Source: Adineta steineri
Lineage: Eukaryota > Rotifera > Eurotatoria > Adinetida > Adinetidae
NCBI GenBank assembly: GCA_905250115.1
Contig: CAJNOI010000206.1
Span: forward strand, 62,001-126,000
Direction of reading: 5' to 3'
Length of the DNA stretch: 64,000 bases
The notes beneath the pieces are model-generated. The model saw only the letters and a program-made list of their open reading frames with translations, was not told where the DNA came from and did no database searches. The stretch's first letter is position 1. The number at the start of each line of letters is the position of its first letter. The position numbers were made by a program, and so were the translations under genes. Of this stretch, positions 46,171-56,300 are shown piece by piece.

Positions 46171-46377
46171 TCGTAAAGGATAAGACGGGCATACCCCATC
46201 TACTAAAGAAATTTTTGGAGTACGAGCCGAGTATGAATGGAGTAGTTGGAATTCTGGAGTCCTGCCCTTTCTCTCTTGGATGGGACTCAATTTCTTACGG
46301 AACTTACGAGGGAACCTCCCCAACTGTCGAAGAGCTTTGAAGTTTGGGTCCCATCCATTAAGTAGATCCTAGTGAGG

Positions 46378-46477
46378 NNNNNNNNNNNNNNNNNNNNNNN
46401 NNNNNNNNNNNNNNNNNNNNNNNNNNNNNNNNNNNNNNNNNNNNNNNNNNNNNNNNNNNNNNNNNNNNNNNNNNNNN
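46378..46477. other. assembly gap (100 N)
   Basis: Exactly 100 N, a conventional placeholder, so the real distance is unknown. Order and orientation of the two sides depend on scaffolding evidence that is not visible here. Confidence 0.99.
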
Positions 46478-47384
46478 CAGCATAGATTATTAATCTAAAA
46501 AATTAATTCTCAAAACTGAAAAAAGAAATATAATACATTTAACTCCTTATGACAATTATGAATAAAGCATATACATTTCAGTATTTCTGTTCTTTTTCTA
46601 TGACGCGATTGTAGCGTTGTAATTCACACATTTACTATTACTCACTAAAATATTGTATTTAATGATTCATCTTTAATAAAGGAAACGATTATTCATATAT
46701 ATCCAATTATATGGAGTAAATTAAAACGAACATACTTGATAATTTTTTTTTGATTTTAAAATTTTTTATCATCATATTTACCATTTAATACTAATAGAAA
46801 ATATATTTTTGCCTTCGATAAATATAAAACACATGCAACGTAGTATAATTGCACAATCACAACAATTATTGTGCTAAGATACATATAGACATTAAAATCT
46901 TTTTTTTTTCTCTTCACACGCCATCTATCGATCTTTATGTCCAAAGCACCTTTACCTTTCTTTTGGTTGATAACATAGATATATGGTTACGAACGGGTAT
47001 ATTTTTATCTATTAACAATCTCTTTGAATTCATCAGGTTGTCATAAATGTTTCAATAGATTTTCTATACTAATGAAATATTTACATACCTGATATTTATT
47101 AATTAAATATTGTCACATGTGCAATCATAAATCACGAAATTTTTTGTTTGAATCATTTCTAATAACAGCTATTTAGAATTACATTTTCAAATCATTTTAA
47201 CTAGAGAATATAGGTATGTTTCTGAATAAGAAAGACAGTAGGGTAAAAATTGTTGAAACAATACTATTTGCATAAAAGATTACTTTTAATGAGTTTATAC
47301 CCGAGTAATAAATAACCTCTAAAAAAATTTTTAAAATTATTCTTTAATAATACCTATGTATTCGTATTTGAAACATCCGTTAAC
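46478..47384. other. intergenic region after the gap
   Basis: AT-rich, with overlapping short frames on both strands (46756-47046) that look random. No feature is supported. Confidence 0.4.
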
Positions 47385-47440
47385 GAGGGTGTGGGTGTAT
47401 AGATGATAATAGCTCAGATACCCATGCCCACACCCTCAAG
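47385..47440. repeat. telomere-like hairpin repeat, copy 7
   Basis: One of the cleanest copies: left GAGGGTGTGGGTGT, right ATGCCCACACCCTCAAG, loop about 25 bp. The arms are inverted complements over CTTGAGGGTGTGGG-type sequence. Confidence 0.8.
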
Positions 47441-47709
47441 AGGATGGGAATTACATTCCCTTGTTTTTTTTCTAACGTTTTTTTTTGCAGTATATAAAAG
47501 TAGAATGAAAATAAAATAAGAAAACAAAAAATATCAATAATAGCAGGGTTTTATTTCCAGACACTAGGAAAAAACGAACGTACAACAAGTAAAAAAATAT
47601 ACAAACAAAGAAGAAAGTAATTTTGATTGATTTATTTTAGTACACCGAGATAAAAGATCATTGAAATCATTCCAAACTTGTTAATATTCTCATTCATATT
47701 AGTGATCAT

Positions 47710-48423
47710 CTAGATAGGAAAATCAACTAATGTTTCTTGGTCGGGATCATTTAAGAACTTTAATGGTCCAAGTACAACGGAAGATCTATTTCTTGTTTTA
47801 GCTCGTAACCAAAATGGATATACGAAACCTAAGCAATATAAAACAGGAAAAATGAATAGGATATATGGTGGAAGATTGATATTATATTTATTCCGAACGA
47901 TATTACAGGGAATAATTGATAGAATACAAACAAGAAACCATAATGGTCCCATGATTTTTGACCATTGAAAAGCATTCCTTTCACGTATATAGAGATAGAG
48001 GACATAAATAGTATGAAGAATACAATAGAAGTAAAGAGATATAAGTAGTCCAACTAAAATGAACACGTACGAATCAGCATGACCACTAATGTTGTGTGCA
48101 CCGGCTATAATAAGAGCTCCAACCAAGGGAATAGCAACAATGATATGAATAACATATAAAATAATCCGATTAATAATTGATTGATTTTCTAATAGTGATC
48201 GAAATCGACCAATGATAATTACTAATATTTGAGGAAATAAGATAACCATTCCAACGAAGAAATAAAAATCAGATGAAGGGTACGTTTCAAGCATTATTCC
48301 TCGTTGTGGACTTCGTATAAACTTTAAGTAACATATCACTACGGTTATGATCACAGTTAGAGTAGCGGTGAATGGTAAAATTAGTAAAGATCGATCGAAA
48401 ACTAATGCTGAAGTTTTTCCCAT
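47710..48423 (-). CDS. six-TM membrane protein, possibly Frag1/DRAM/Sfk1-like
   Basis: Single-exon frame of 237 residues from ATG 48423. Six hydrophobic segments can be drawn: about 12-33 (SLLILPFTATLTVIITVVIC), 50-72, 83-108, 118-148, 161-180 and 188-210. Polar loops are short, and the C-terminus is polar (RSSVVLGPLKFLNDPDQE). Six TMs, the size and a SSDFYFF-like loop after TM1 recall the Frag1/DRAM/Sfk1 family (membrane proteins linked to GPI-lipid remodelling and autophagy), but the match is weak and other six-TM families remain possible. It stands alone between hairpin repeats. Confidence 0.6.
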   Translation of the reverse strand: MGKTSALVFDRSLLILPFTATLTVIITVVICYLKFIRSPQRGIMLETYPSSDFYFFVGMVILFPQILVIIIGRFRSLLENQSIINRIILYVIHIIVAIPLVGALIIAGAHNISGHADSYVFILVGLLISLYFYCILHTIYVLYLYIRERNAFQWSKIMGPLWFLVCILSIIPCNIVRNKYNINLPPYILFIFPVLYCLGFVYPFWLRAKTRNRSSVVLGPLKFLNDPDQETLVDFPI

Positions 48424-48890
48424 TTTCGAAATTACAATTACCTTATTTGTTTCGTTTGAGTTGGTTAATTTATGTATTATGTTGTATTTAATTTGACAGA
48501 TAATGAGAGTCTATGTGCACAAACAATCGTATGTGATAAAATATAATGTTTTGATTTTGTTAAAACTAAATCGGTATAAAAAATCAACAATAATTGTGAA
48601 AGAGAAAAACATCCATCTCATGGAATGAGACGAATAAACAGTGGATAAATGAAGTATGAGGAAGTCTAGAAGTGACATCTATAAAACATCGTGTTTGCAC
48701 ATTCTTTTCTTTCCTTCCTTTGAGAGAATTCTATATGGAAAGGATTACATGTTCAAGTTTTAATGCTTATTTTCATTGATTATGAAGTTGATACTATTTA
48801 AAAAAGCCTTCGTATGCATACATATTAAGAAAAAAAAGTTTTTTTTGACTTCATCTGTAAACTTTTTCACTACACCATAAATCAAGATGG
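48424..48890. other. spacer, no gene seen
   Basis: 5' flank of the six-TM gene. AT-rich; nothing recognised before the next hairpin repeat. Confidence 0.45.
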
Positions 48891-48957
48891 CTTGGGTGGG
48901 TGTGGGTAAGAGAGAAGAGGATAGCTTCTACACCCACACTCACCCACACCCTCAAGA
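48891..48957. repeat. telomere-like hairpin repeat, copy 8
   Basis: Left CTTGGGTGGGTGTGGGTAAG, right CACCCACACTCACCCACACC followed by CTCAAG. The right arm carries two consecutive CACCCACA-type units. It lies just past the stop of the F-box gene at 49006. Confidence 0.8.
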
Positions 48958-49005
48958 TTATTTTTTATTATTCGATGAGTGATAGAATAATTCTATAGGA
49001 TATAA

Positions 49006-50799
49006 TTAATTTTTATAGTTAAGCCAAATGTCTAAGTATGTGTTGTCATTCTTAAAAATATCTTCTTGAGAAGTAAATTCGTAAAGAAATGTCTTTTTTA
49101 ATTTCGAACCAAGTTCTTGTAGCTTCTCATTTAAATCCTCCACAGACAGATGAAGATCTTCGGAACACTTAATTTTAATACAGGATAGTTTTGATAAATA
49201 TTCCAATATAAACATCAAATCATTTGAATGCTGGACAGAACATTGAAGTTGTTCCAGATTAGAAAATGTTTTACAAAGTTTGATTAGTTTATTTGAATCA
49301 ATCGATGAAAGACCTTCTCTAGCGAAAATTAATAATTTTTTAATCAGTTTATTAAAATATGTGCATAGTTCATCGCTTGTAAGTGATGATATTAAACATT
49401 GCGGAGTTATACCGATTACTGATAAATTTGGTGTTTGTTTAAGTATTTGTAATAATATTAATGGTGATTCAATATGTACTAAATGGTTGATATCTAAATA
49501 TTTTATATTTGCTAAATTAACACTCATTTCAAGTAATTGTAGAGCTTGCTTATTAAATACAACAGGTGCGAGACCATATCCAAATTTTAATTTTAATCTG
49601 AGTAATTTGATATTTGATAGATAATGAGGCATTTCTCGGTTCACTCGTTTTACACAAAAGTTCAAGTGTGTTATGTTGTCATGTAATTTTGATTTGTTTA
49701 TTGATGCATCACAATTGATGTTTATATCTGATTCTAGTCTAATGTAATTTAAACAATAAGGAATAGTATAGATGACTGCAGATTTATCTCCATATTCGCA
49801 TACAGTATACCACTGATGTTGTTTAAGCCAGAAATCAGTTTGAAATAGTTTAAACTGTTTCAAAACCTTATCTTGACATAAATCATAAAAACTAATCTCA
49901 AAAACAAATTCAAAAACCTTTAATTGAGGTATTAATACTGTAATCATTTTCTCCCAAAGATCAGCACCAACTATGTCTATTTTGTTCTGTTCAGGTAAAA
50001 ATATGCCGTGTTCAGTATAGGTAACAGAGAAAGTCAATATTTTCAAATTTGGCGTTTGTCTGAATATCAATTCATAAAGATCAGGTTGAAACCAATCTTT
50101 ATTGTGTATAATTAACTGTCGTAAACAAACAGCTTGGTCATTAAGATAATCTAAGTGATTAAATCCATTGTAGTCATCATCAGATAATCTTTCAATTTTT
50201 AAATATTTCAACAGTGGTATACCTCGAAAAAATTCATATAATGTCTCTAACTCACAACTTTCAGACACTGTTAAATGTGTGATTGGGATTGTTTTATCAA
50301 TAAACATTGAATCATAATATAGCATTGATACTGTTAACATTTTTACTGTTGACTCCATAATCACTGTTTGTATATCTTCACTAAAGTAACATTTTCTAAT
50401 AACAAGATGCTTCAGATTAGATAAAGATTCCAACATAGACTTCATTTCTTCACCATCGATAGAAACTATTTCAACCAAAGTTAATGATCGTAAATGAGAA
50501 AATTCGTTTAATTGAAACATTGACAAAAATGCTTGTGCTTGTCCGCGTGTACCTATTATATCTGACAAATTTAATGAAACTATTTGATCTTTAATAGACG
50601 GATACAGTAACATTTGAGTACAGAATTGATTGAATACTTCACTTTTAACATTTTGAAAATTGGCATGTAATGGAATATTTCGAATTAACTGATTAAAGCG
50701 ATTGTTTAATCCACTAAATGCATAATATATATCTATCCCATTTAGATATCCAAAAAATTCCAAAAGCGTCTCATTCGGTAAGAATTCAAATTTGGTCAT
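49006..50799 (-). CDS. F-box-like, leucine-rich-repeat-type protein
   Basis: Single-exon frame; the start at MTKFEFLPNE (50799) gives 597 residues, with another ATG 25 codons upstream. The N-terminus FEFLPNETLLEFFGYLNGIDIYYAFSGL has F-box spacing (LPxExLxxIFxYL, then a helix and a second Leu helix). The rest is made of irregular LRR-like blocks: FSHLRSLTLVEI, LSNLKHLVIRKC, IPLLKYLKIERL, TPNLKILTFSV, LSNIKLLRLKL, FSNLEQLQCSV, LSKLSCIKIKC. Such proteins are usually substrate adaptors of SCF ubiquitin ligases, binding SKP1 through the F-box. Bdelloids have large families of this type. The next gene on the strand encodes a similar but shorter protein. No introns are seen. Confidence 0.8.
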   Translation of the reverse strand: MTKFEFLPNETLLEFFGYLNGIDIYYAFSGLNNRFNQLIRNIPLHANFQNVKSEVFNQFCTQMLLYPSIKDQIVSLNLSDIIGTRGQAQAFLSMFQLNEFSHLRSLTLVEIVSIDGEEMKSMLESLSNLKHLVIRKCYFSEDIQTVIMESTVKMLTVSMLYYDSMFIDKTIPITHLTVSESCELETLYEFFRGIPLLKYLKIERLSDDDYNGFNHLDYLNDQAVCLRQLIIHNKDWFQPDLYELIFRQTPNLKILTFSVTYTEHGIFLPEQNKIDIVGADLWEKMITVLIPQLKVFEFVFEISFYDLCQDKVLKQFKLFQTDFWLKQHQWYTVCEYGDKSAVIYTIPYCLNYIRLESDININCDASINKSKLHDNITHLNFCVKRVNREMPHYLSNIKLLRLKLKFGYGLAPVVFNKQALQLLEMSVNLANIKYLDINHLVHIESPLILLQILKQTPNLSVIGITPQCLISSLTSDELCTYFNKLIKKLLIFAREGLSSIDSNKLIKLCKTFSNLEQLQCSVQHSNDLMFILEYLSKLSCIKIKCSEDLHLSVEDLNEKLQELGSKLKKTFLYEFTSQEDIFKNDNTYLDIWLNYKN

Positions 50800-51166
50800 C
50801 GTAGAGTTTTTAACAACAAAATGCGATGAATTGCAGTATACTTTTACTCGTCTATATATATAGCAAAATTTCATTTGTATGTGTAATCTTTGTCATTGTT
50901 TCAATGAGTCACATAGACAACAATAAATTGCAACATGATAAAAAAATGTGTTTCCTTCCTAGTTAAAAGTAATATAAATCTTTCATGTTTCGTTTTTATC
51001 TATCCGAAACTTCCAACAACAAAAAAACTAAAAACTATAATTTTGTCTGAGCAAAATTAAAATTTCATTAAAGATAAATTTATACAATCACTAACAGTTT
51101 ATATTGTAAAAAGTTATTCAACTTCAAATTGTTAGATCTTAGTATTATTTTGAAATTACTCATATA

Positions 51167-51228
51167 GAGGGTGTGGGTGTGGGGATGTGAAGAAGGATCG
51201 ATGACACAATATCCACACTCACACTTGA
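51167..51228. repeat. telomere-like hairpin repeat, copy 9
   Basis: Left GAGGGTGTGGGTGTGGGGAT holds two GGGTGT-type units in a row; right ATCCACACTCACACTTGAAA. It lies between the two F-box genes. Confidence 0.75.
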
Positions 51229-51350
51229 AACTGTTGACTATAGAAAAGAAATTTATTTTTTTGTTAAAACTATCTATCTACTTTATCGAAAAACTAATGA
51301 CATATATTGAACAAAAGTAAAATTTAATGTTAATTAAACTATCGAATTTG

Positions 51351-52433
51351 TTATGACTTTGGTTCAGATGCAGGTCGAATATAATGCCAATAGTCTATGT
51401 ATGAAGGATTGAAATCAAATGACCTAATATATATAAGCGATTGACATTTATTAACACTTCGAAATAATTCGTGCATTTGAGCAATCAATGGCAATTGACC
51501 ATAAAATAATTGAAAAGGATATGTTCGACGCAAATAAATATTCAGTTTTAGTTTCTTCAGACGAGGAATTCGACGACGAAGGCAATCAGCTACTTGAGCA
51601 AAATCGACTATTTCATCGTGATTGTGGGAATGTGCAACAGTTAGATCAAAATTGATAAGATTTGGAAAATAAGAAAGAAAAATATCATACTGACCATTGT
51701 GAAAGAGAAAATTTTTAAGCCATCTAATATTCAAACATTGCAGTAACGGATAGTGAATATTTTGTATTTGAGTTGAAGGTAATTCGTCAGAATGGAAGTG
51801 AAAGTGTTTTAATTTAGGACACATAGATAACATCACATGGAAGTCATATTTGTTCTCGGTATGCATATAAAGATAGTGAAGAGTTTTTGCCGAAGCTTTT
51901 GACGATGTGGAAAAGAATTCTTGACAATTTTTAATTATGCATTTTTTTAAATAAGGAAATGCACCCGTAAAGATAAATTCAGTGAGTTTAGTAGTACAAC
52001 CCGATAAACGTAAATATTTGAGTAAAGGACATCGAGCAGGATTAATAAATGCATTCAGTTCATCTTCTGATACAACCGTCCACCATTTTAAATATAATAT
52101 ATTAATATTCAATGAACGAAGATTGATTAAATTCAGGTATTGAAATTGATAAAGATGTAATTCGTTTATACTATCAAAATGAATGGTTAGTGATGTAAAT
52201 GAATCAAAAAATGATAATGCAGGTTTTAAACAATATATTGAAATTTTTAAATTAGGTTGCTTTTTGAGAATCATATTCATGCGAATATTTAAATGAGCCA
52301 TGGACGAATAAAGTTCTTCAGGTTTGAGAGATTTAAATATTTCAAATAAAATTTCCACAGGTAAATCTTCCAATCGATATACATCAATTTCATCCATCTC
52401 TTCGTCTTTTCTTTTCGATGAATAGCAGAACAA
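51351..52433 (-). CDS. F-box-like protein
   Basis: Single-exon frame of 360 residues from ATG 52433; a second ATG (MDEIDVYRLE) follows 12 codons later. The F-box reads YRLEDLPVEILFEIFKSLKPEELYSSMAHLN. The C-terminal part has LRR-like pieces (LINLRSLNINIL, CPLLKYLRLSGC, CPKLKHFHFHSD, YPLLQCLNIRWL, IPRLKKLKLNIYL). It probably acts as an SCF-type adaptor. Its sequence differs enough from its neighbour at 49006-50799 that a recent duplication is unlikely. Confidence 0.75.
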   Translation of the reverse strand: MFCYSSKRKDEEMDEIDVYRLEDLPVEILFEIFKSLKPEELYSSMAHLNIRMNMILKKQPNLKISIYCLKPALSFFDSFTSLTIHFDSINELHLYQFQYLNLINLRSLNINILYLKWWTVVSEDELNAFINPARCPLLKYLRLSGCTTKLTEFIFTGAFPYLKKCIIKNCQEFFSTSSKASAKTLHYLYMHTENKYDFHVMLSMCPKLKHFHFHSDELPSTQIQNIHYPLLQCLNIRWLKNFLFHNGQYDIFLSYFPNLINFDLTVAHSHNHDEIVDFAQVADCLRRRIPRLKKLKLNIYLRRTYPFQLFYGQLPLIAQMHELFRSVNKCQSLIYIRSFDFNPSYIDYWHYIRPASEPKS

Positions 52434-53260
52434 TGAACATCATCTACAATATATATATGAAACGGTGCAAGGTCAATTCGTTGTCCGATAATTCGCCGTC
52501 TGAACAATTCGTTGCAAATGTATATTGATGAATGCACATCTCTTTCTTTTACTTGTAACTTGCTTATATATACTTAAAAAGAACATCTTTTTAGACATGG
52601 GAGTCGATCAATCCGCATGACTTAGTGAAAAAAATGCTAAATCCAATGTTCTCATGTAAGTCGATACTAATGTAATAAACAATGAGATGGTAAGACTATA
52701 ACATCAAGTAGTAAATTACTTCAACATATGACGTCGGTAATTGATGAAAATATTTTTCGGATCATGTGCCGTTCATTAGGTGAACAAATTGTCCCTAATA
52801 TTCATCGAAAACATTAATGACGATCCATATATTTATTTTTTATTCGAACAAAATTTGCTGTCGACATCTATAATTATTTATTCGCAACTATAGGCTCATC
52901 ATGCATGATAAAAAACATTTTGTACAGTTACGAATTCATGTACAAAAGTTGGCAAGATGTATTATTATTATTTATTGACTAAGATGCTGAAAGAATTGAC
53001 TATTTCATCTTATGACCATAATCATGCTAAAGAGAAACTTGTCGGTATATGCTGACGATGGTATGATAAGAATGAAAATGAGACTGATAAATTTCAAAAA
53101 CAAAATTACTCAAAAAACATTCATCTATCGAATATTAAATAAAACATTGTTTTCAAAAGATATCAAAATATTATTTCATCAACAATCTACTTTCATAAAC
53201 TGTACTTGGCAAAAGATTTCTAGTTATGACTTATGAAGTTTAATTTTGACCTGATTACGT
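52434..53260. other. spacer, no gene seen
   Basis: AT-rich upstream region of the F-box gene. A 74-codon plus-strand frame (53012-53236) shows no domain. Nothing else is recognised. Confidence 0.4.
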
Positions 53261-53326
53261 AAGGGTGTGAGTGTAAGGTGAGTGAAGATGATATTCTTCT
53301 GTTTAATCATACCCACACCCTCAAGA
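53261..53326. repeat. telomere-like hairpin repeat, copy 10
   Basis: Left AAGGGTGTGAGTGTAAGGTG, right ATACCCACACCCTCAAGATA. It lies about 65 bp past the stop codon of the MYND part of the HEPN gene. Confidence 0.75.
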
Positions 53327-53392
53327 TATTCAGATATTTCACTTTTATTCAGTATTCTTTTATTATTTATTGCATTGTTCTTCCAATAATGA

Positions 53393-56300
53393 TTAACTTT
53401 TACAAATAAGTTTATGATTATATAATTTCCAATCCATGGTTTGACATTCTTTTGAACAATAATTAGCTTGTTTACATTTGCCACAAAACTTCGATGCACC
53501 TGCTTCGCAACAATATCGACAGATGTTTAATATCCATTCAGATTTACTTTGCATTACAATCGAAGAAATATCATCAACACGAATTGATGGTTTCATATCA
53601 TTTGCTCCTATTCGTAAATATGGATTGATAATATGGATTTTTTTCCCAACAGTATACAGGTTGCTAATTAAATATTCACCTTCTTCTTTCGAAATTCCAT
53701 AAATGAGCATTCGCTCACAATCAAAGTTTTCATCTTCGATGACTAGATAAATTGAGGGTATCCATGATAATGTTTCTTCAATAATCGTTACAGAAAGTAC
53801 ACATCCAGTATAAACATGATCTTTTCGTGAATTCATTTCTCGTAATGTAATTGGTTTTAAACCAATTAATAATTTGTCTGATTGTTGTTTAACTCGAGGT
53901 TTAACAGTAGTTGAAATAGTTTTATAGAATGGATTGTGTTTTTCATCTAATGTTGTTTTCTCCCATTGACGATGATTTTTAATCACTTCTATTCTATGAG
54001 AATCAGTCAGATGTTGTTTACGATTATTAATTGGATCTGGTTCGGGGTTGCCAAGTCAAAACTTTAGAAAACAGGAGTTTTCCAAGAGAATTTTTCTGCT
54101 AAATTAGTAGGAAAAACAGGAGGTTTTTCTATTTCAAGTTGAGAAAACATTAGACAGTTTTCTCGTAGAAAATTCAAATGTTCGCTAACTAAAATACGTT
54201 TATCTCCTTCGTATCAAGCTGATGATCAATAGTTTAATACAAATGATATTATTTTCACTTGAGTTTTATCACAAATAATGTCTTTTTCTATACAGAATGG
54301 TCATGAAAAGATTTCTTTTAATTATATCTGTTATGTACTCTTGATCAATTAATATTCTTATCTATATTCTTTCCAAATTAGTTTTTATTCTAATCCATCA
54401 GCTAAAATTCTTTTTCATTGTGAAGTTTAAACGAAAGTATTTATATGAATAAATAGAATGATAGAAAGATTCTTGCCAGAGTTTGAAAAAAGACAAGCAT
54501 TCTTTATTTATTACATTACTATATGAATCGTTTGCACGTGTTTCTTCGCTTATTTTCGGAATGAGCGGCTTATAGTATTTATATACTATAAAAACACAAG
54601 ATAAACTAATTTTTGACAATAGAAGTTGTTTTTTATTTTAGCCTTTTATGATTTATTAAATGAACATTTTATCGAAATGGCTATCACTTCTGCTTCTTTT
54701 TCACTGATGTCTTCACTTTTTGTTGTTGTAATATATACCTATTCATTCTTTTCATATTTGTAATTCATATCAGACTTTGACAGCCAAATAGCAGTGCCAA
54801 TAAACCTGTAACAACTCCCTAACAATAATGAAAATGGAACGTAGGAATCTTCCTAAGTTATTCAAGATATTGTTCTATTCTAAGCTAAGAAGAGTCAGAC
54901 GTGAATTCCAAGAAATGTAAAAATCTTTCCAGATGAGAGACATCTTAACTGGTCATTTAAAATGTTGCCCATCGGACTCTTGTCTTGAATACTAAGATCT
55001 TGTTTTCCAGACAATAACATGCGCTTTTCTGATATCTCCAGTAAAACAAATACTTTACGTACCGCTAGCTCCTGCAACTAATGATTTTTTTCGAGAAAAA
55101 TGAAATGAAAGCAAGTATTTTCTTATTCGTTACTATAATTATTAAGTACTGCAATAGTTCTCTTTTGTTCCTATTAAGTCTCTTATTGATTCAAATTATC
55201 GCTAACCACCAAGTAAGAAAAAAAACGAAACATCAGGAGAAATCAAAAGAAAATGTTGAAACTCAGTTCTTGAATGCAGGAGATTTTCGATCAGGAGAAA
55301 AGTCCAAATATCAGGAGATTTGGCAAGCCTGATCTGGTTCTACATTGAAGTTCGATTCAATCATATCAATAAATGGTTGAATAAATGCAATATTGTCTGA
55401 TTTATAAGGCAAAAAGCATGGTAATTGTAGTTTTTCTGCCTGTTTGCCTTCTTTATAACAATCTTGGATCCAACGCATTCCAGCATCAGGCGCAAAACCT
55501 TTTAAACATTGAGCCATTTCATAATATGCTTCAGGAATTTTTCGATGGTCTTTTGGAGCAATTTTAATAAATTTTTGATAGGCTGTAATTGCTTCATTCA
55601 TATCTCTTCCTATATGTCGTAATAGAACAGCTTTATGATACAATAGTTCATAATTTTCAGGTTCTATTTCAAGTCCATTGTTTATATTATACAGACCAGC
55701 ATCAGACTGGCGCCGAAAACCATGCACTGCACCACTTGTTAAGAAAAAATAGACCGATTTTGGATACTTCTGTTTACATAATTCAACAAACTCTTCAATT
55801 ATTCCGTAGGAATTGATATTCAATGTTGCATAACATACACGAACATCTTCATCGAGTTGCGAAACGATGAAATTTGATTCTTGCTTACATCGAGAAAGTA
55901 CTCGTTCAATAATGTTGCTAACTTTTTTATGCATGTGACTTGGAATTTGACCTACAATTTGTTCAGTACGATAACATTGTGAAAGTTCATGGACAAATAT
56001 ATTTTCTTGTTCTTCTGTTAAAGTTTCACAAAATAAGAGTATATTTAATGCTTGTATGTGATGTTCTAAAGCACGACAAAGATTTTTGGCTGTTATTGAA
56101 CCACGTTTGGCATATCCACATAACATTTCGTAATCTTTTAAATATAAATGTTCAGATGCCACCGATGGAGAAACTTTACTTTGAAATGACAACATGTAGT
56201 TAGCCGCTGTTTTCATTGCTTTTAACATATTTGGTGAGCTTTTTTGACGTGCTTCCAATGTTTTTATAAACTTATCACGATCTCGTTGAGCGACAATATT

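Noticed and set aside
54043-55331. The 1.29-kb insert as an intron
   Set aside because: It has transposon ends and an 8-bp target duplication, and its borders are not GT/AG on the coding strand.
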